The position numbers were made by a program, and so were the translations under genes. The notes under the pieces are model-generated. The model was not told where the DNA came from. It made no database searches and worked only from the letters and a program-made list of their open reading frames with translations. From positions 1-14,240 of the forward strand of contig CAZCOH010000041.1 in assembly GCA_964500645.1 (NCBI GenBank): a stretch of 14,240 bases of DNA, in the 5' to 3' direction. Positions 13,181 through 14,240 of this stretch are shown here, in pieces. How positions within the stretch are numbered: the stretch's first letter is position 1; each line of letters starts with the position of its first letter. The stretch is from CAYFIW01 sp964500645 (GTDB lineage Bacteria; Chloroflexota; Dehalococcoidia; Lucifugimonadales; UBA826).

Positions 13181-14240
13181 CTACCGGATAAAGCCTTCGT
13201 AATTTCTCATCAGTAGCTGGGCTTCAAGTTGTCTCATGGTATCAAGTGCCACCCCAACCATAATAAGAAGACTTGTGCTACTTAACGTTAATGCCCTAAC
13301 ACCCGTGAGCTCCGTAACAAAAAACGGAATTATTGCTATAACACCTAAAAATAATGCCCCTCCCCACGTTATCCTCAAGATGACTCTGTTGAGATATTCC
13401 TGGGTCGGCTGTCCAGGTCTTATTCCAGGTATGAATCCTCCATTTTTTTGCAAATTTTCAGCCAAGTTTTGCTGCTGAAAAACTACGAGAGTATAAAAAA
13501 AAGTAAACATTACAACTAATATGAAAACAGCTATCCAATATGGCAGGTTAGTGGGGTCTAGTGTATTGGTAAAAAACCCTGCAACACTACTCACGAAACC
13601 ATCATCAAGTGGGTTCCTAAAATAGCTAGCTATAGTCCCCGGCAGTATGATGATAGAAAATGCGAATATTAGAGGTATCATTCCAGCTGTATTTACCCTA
13701 ATTGGAAGGAATGACGATCCACTTTGCCTTTCCATTCGACCACCACGAAAAACGCTGCGCCCATATTGAACCGGTATTCTTCGTTGAGCTTCATTGAAAA
13801 ATACGATAACAAAAATTAAGGCGAACCCTATAATGGCGAGCATCATTAGCCCTGAAACCCAATCCGTTTCAAGAAACCCTCTCCCTACCATTTGTGGAAA
13901 ACTAGCTACGATACCACCAAAAATAATCAAGGAAATTCCGTTTCCAAGCCCTCTTTCAGTGATGAGTTCCCCTAACCAAACTAAAAACATGGTACCTGCT
14001 ACGAGAGACGCCATCATCGCAAAAGTATGCAGATTCAAGCCAAAATCTACACCAGGTAAAACCCCAGAAGAACGAAGCAAGGTTAACTGTCCCCATCCTT
14101 GAAGGAAGGCAATCGGGACCGTGAGATAGTGCGTGTATTGATTTATCTTTTGTCGACCATAGTCACCCTCTTGAGAAAGCTCCTTAAGAGAAGGTAAAAC
14201 TGGGGTCAAAATTTGCATTACGATGGAGGAAGTGATGTAA
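13181..14240 (-). CDS. secY: Protein translocase subunit SecY, C-terminal part
   Basis: SecY forms the protein-conducting channel in the cytoplasmic membrane together with SecE and SecG. The visible 352 residues run from YITSSIVMQILTPVLPSL at the right window edge to the C-terminal MRNYEGFIR; about 80-90 N-terminal residues (plug and first helices) are outside the window. Recognisable elements in order are ITERGLGNGISLIIF, the cytosolic loop NEAQRRIPVQYGR, LPIRVNTAGMIPLIFAFSI, and the large loop with AENLQKNGGFIPGIRPGQPTQEYL, all characteristic of bacterial SecY. The reading frame stays open through 14239, so the ATG at 14218 is internal. secY heads the visible block and presumably belongs to the spc-type ribosomal operon continuing to the right. 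Confidence 0.97.
   Translation of the reverse strand, partial: YITSSIVMQILTPVLPSLKELSQEGDYGRQKINQYTHYLTVPIAFLQGWGQLTLLRSSGVLPGVDFGLNLHTFAMMASLVAGTMFLVWLGELITERGLGNGISLIIFGGIVASFPQMVGRGFLETDWVSGLMMLAIIGFALIFVIVFFNEAQRRIPVQYGRSVFRGGRMERQSGSSFLPIRVNTAGMIPLIFAFSIIILPGTIASYFRNPLDDGFVSSVAGFFTNTLDPTNLPYWIAVFILVVMFTFFYTLVVFQQQNLAENLQKNGGFIPGIRPGQPTQEYLNRVILRITWGGALFLGVIAIIPFFVTELTGVRALTLSSTSLLIMVGVALDTMRQLEAQLLMRNYEGFIR

Noticed and set aside
1..14240. Mobile element, phage, toxin-antitoxin, CRISPR or defence system
   Set aside because: Every long coding region belongs to a recognised family, gaps are short, and no repeat array, transposase, integrase or tRNA-linked attachment site is visible.

Overview
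The window is a stretch of bacterial housekeeping chromosome, AT-rich by eye (roughly 40% G+C, not computed). Positions 2518-14240 on the minus strand are one long co-directional block in the classical bacterial order: secY (partial)-adk-map-infA-rpmJ-rpsM-rpsK-[membrane protein]-rpsD-rpoA-rplQ-truA-rplM-rpsI, then a DtxR-family metal regulator, a bifunctional NAD(P)HX repair enzyme and menG/ubiE. Most gaps are 20-70 nt and the last two genes overlap, so transcription as one or a few long operons is likely. Several details (the TWVKIE stretch of RpoA, the CPFGHPIPG-type DtxR protein, menaquinone-type MenG, and the gene order) suggest a member of Chloroflexota, perhaps a marine Dehalococcoidia/SAR202-like lineage. 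That assignment rests on remembered family resemblance and was not tested by a search.

At the left, a partial queA (tRNA queuosine synthesis) runs leftward out of the window. A 150-nt divergent intergenic region separates it from a rightward pair, yihY-htrA (polytopic membrane protein plus lipoprotein serine protease), whose genes overlap by 26 nt. htrA converges on menG and the two coding regions overlap tail to tail by 23 nt. No gene-free stretch exceeds 300 bases, and no tRNA, rRNA, IS element, prophage or CRISPR was seen.

Functionally the minus-strand block makes the Sec channel (SecY), adenylate kinase, N-terminal Met removal (Map), initiation factor IF1, seven ribosomal proteins, the RNA polymerase alpha subunit and tRNA pseudouridine synthase. 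Distal genes serve metal homeostasis, cofactor repair and menaquinone biosynthesis.

I found no evidence of an undescribed multi-gene system; this is mostly conserved core genome. The points worth a second look are: a six-helix membrane protein inserted between rpsK and rpsD; inverted repeats at several gene junctions (map/infA, membrane protein/rpsD, rplQ/truA, rpsI/dtxR, dtxR/nnr), some overlapping stop codons and one able to form two mutually exclusive hairpins; a DtxR-family protein with altered metal ligands and a recognition-domain insertion; a shortened uS4 N-terminal region; and frequent TTG start codons.
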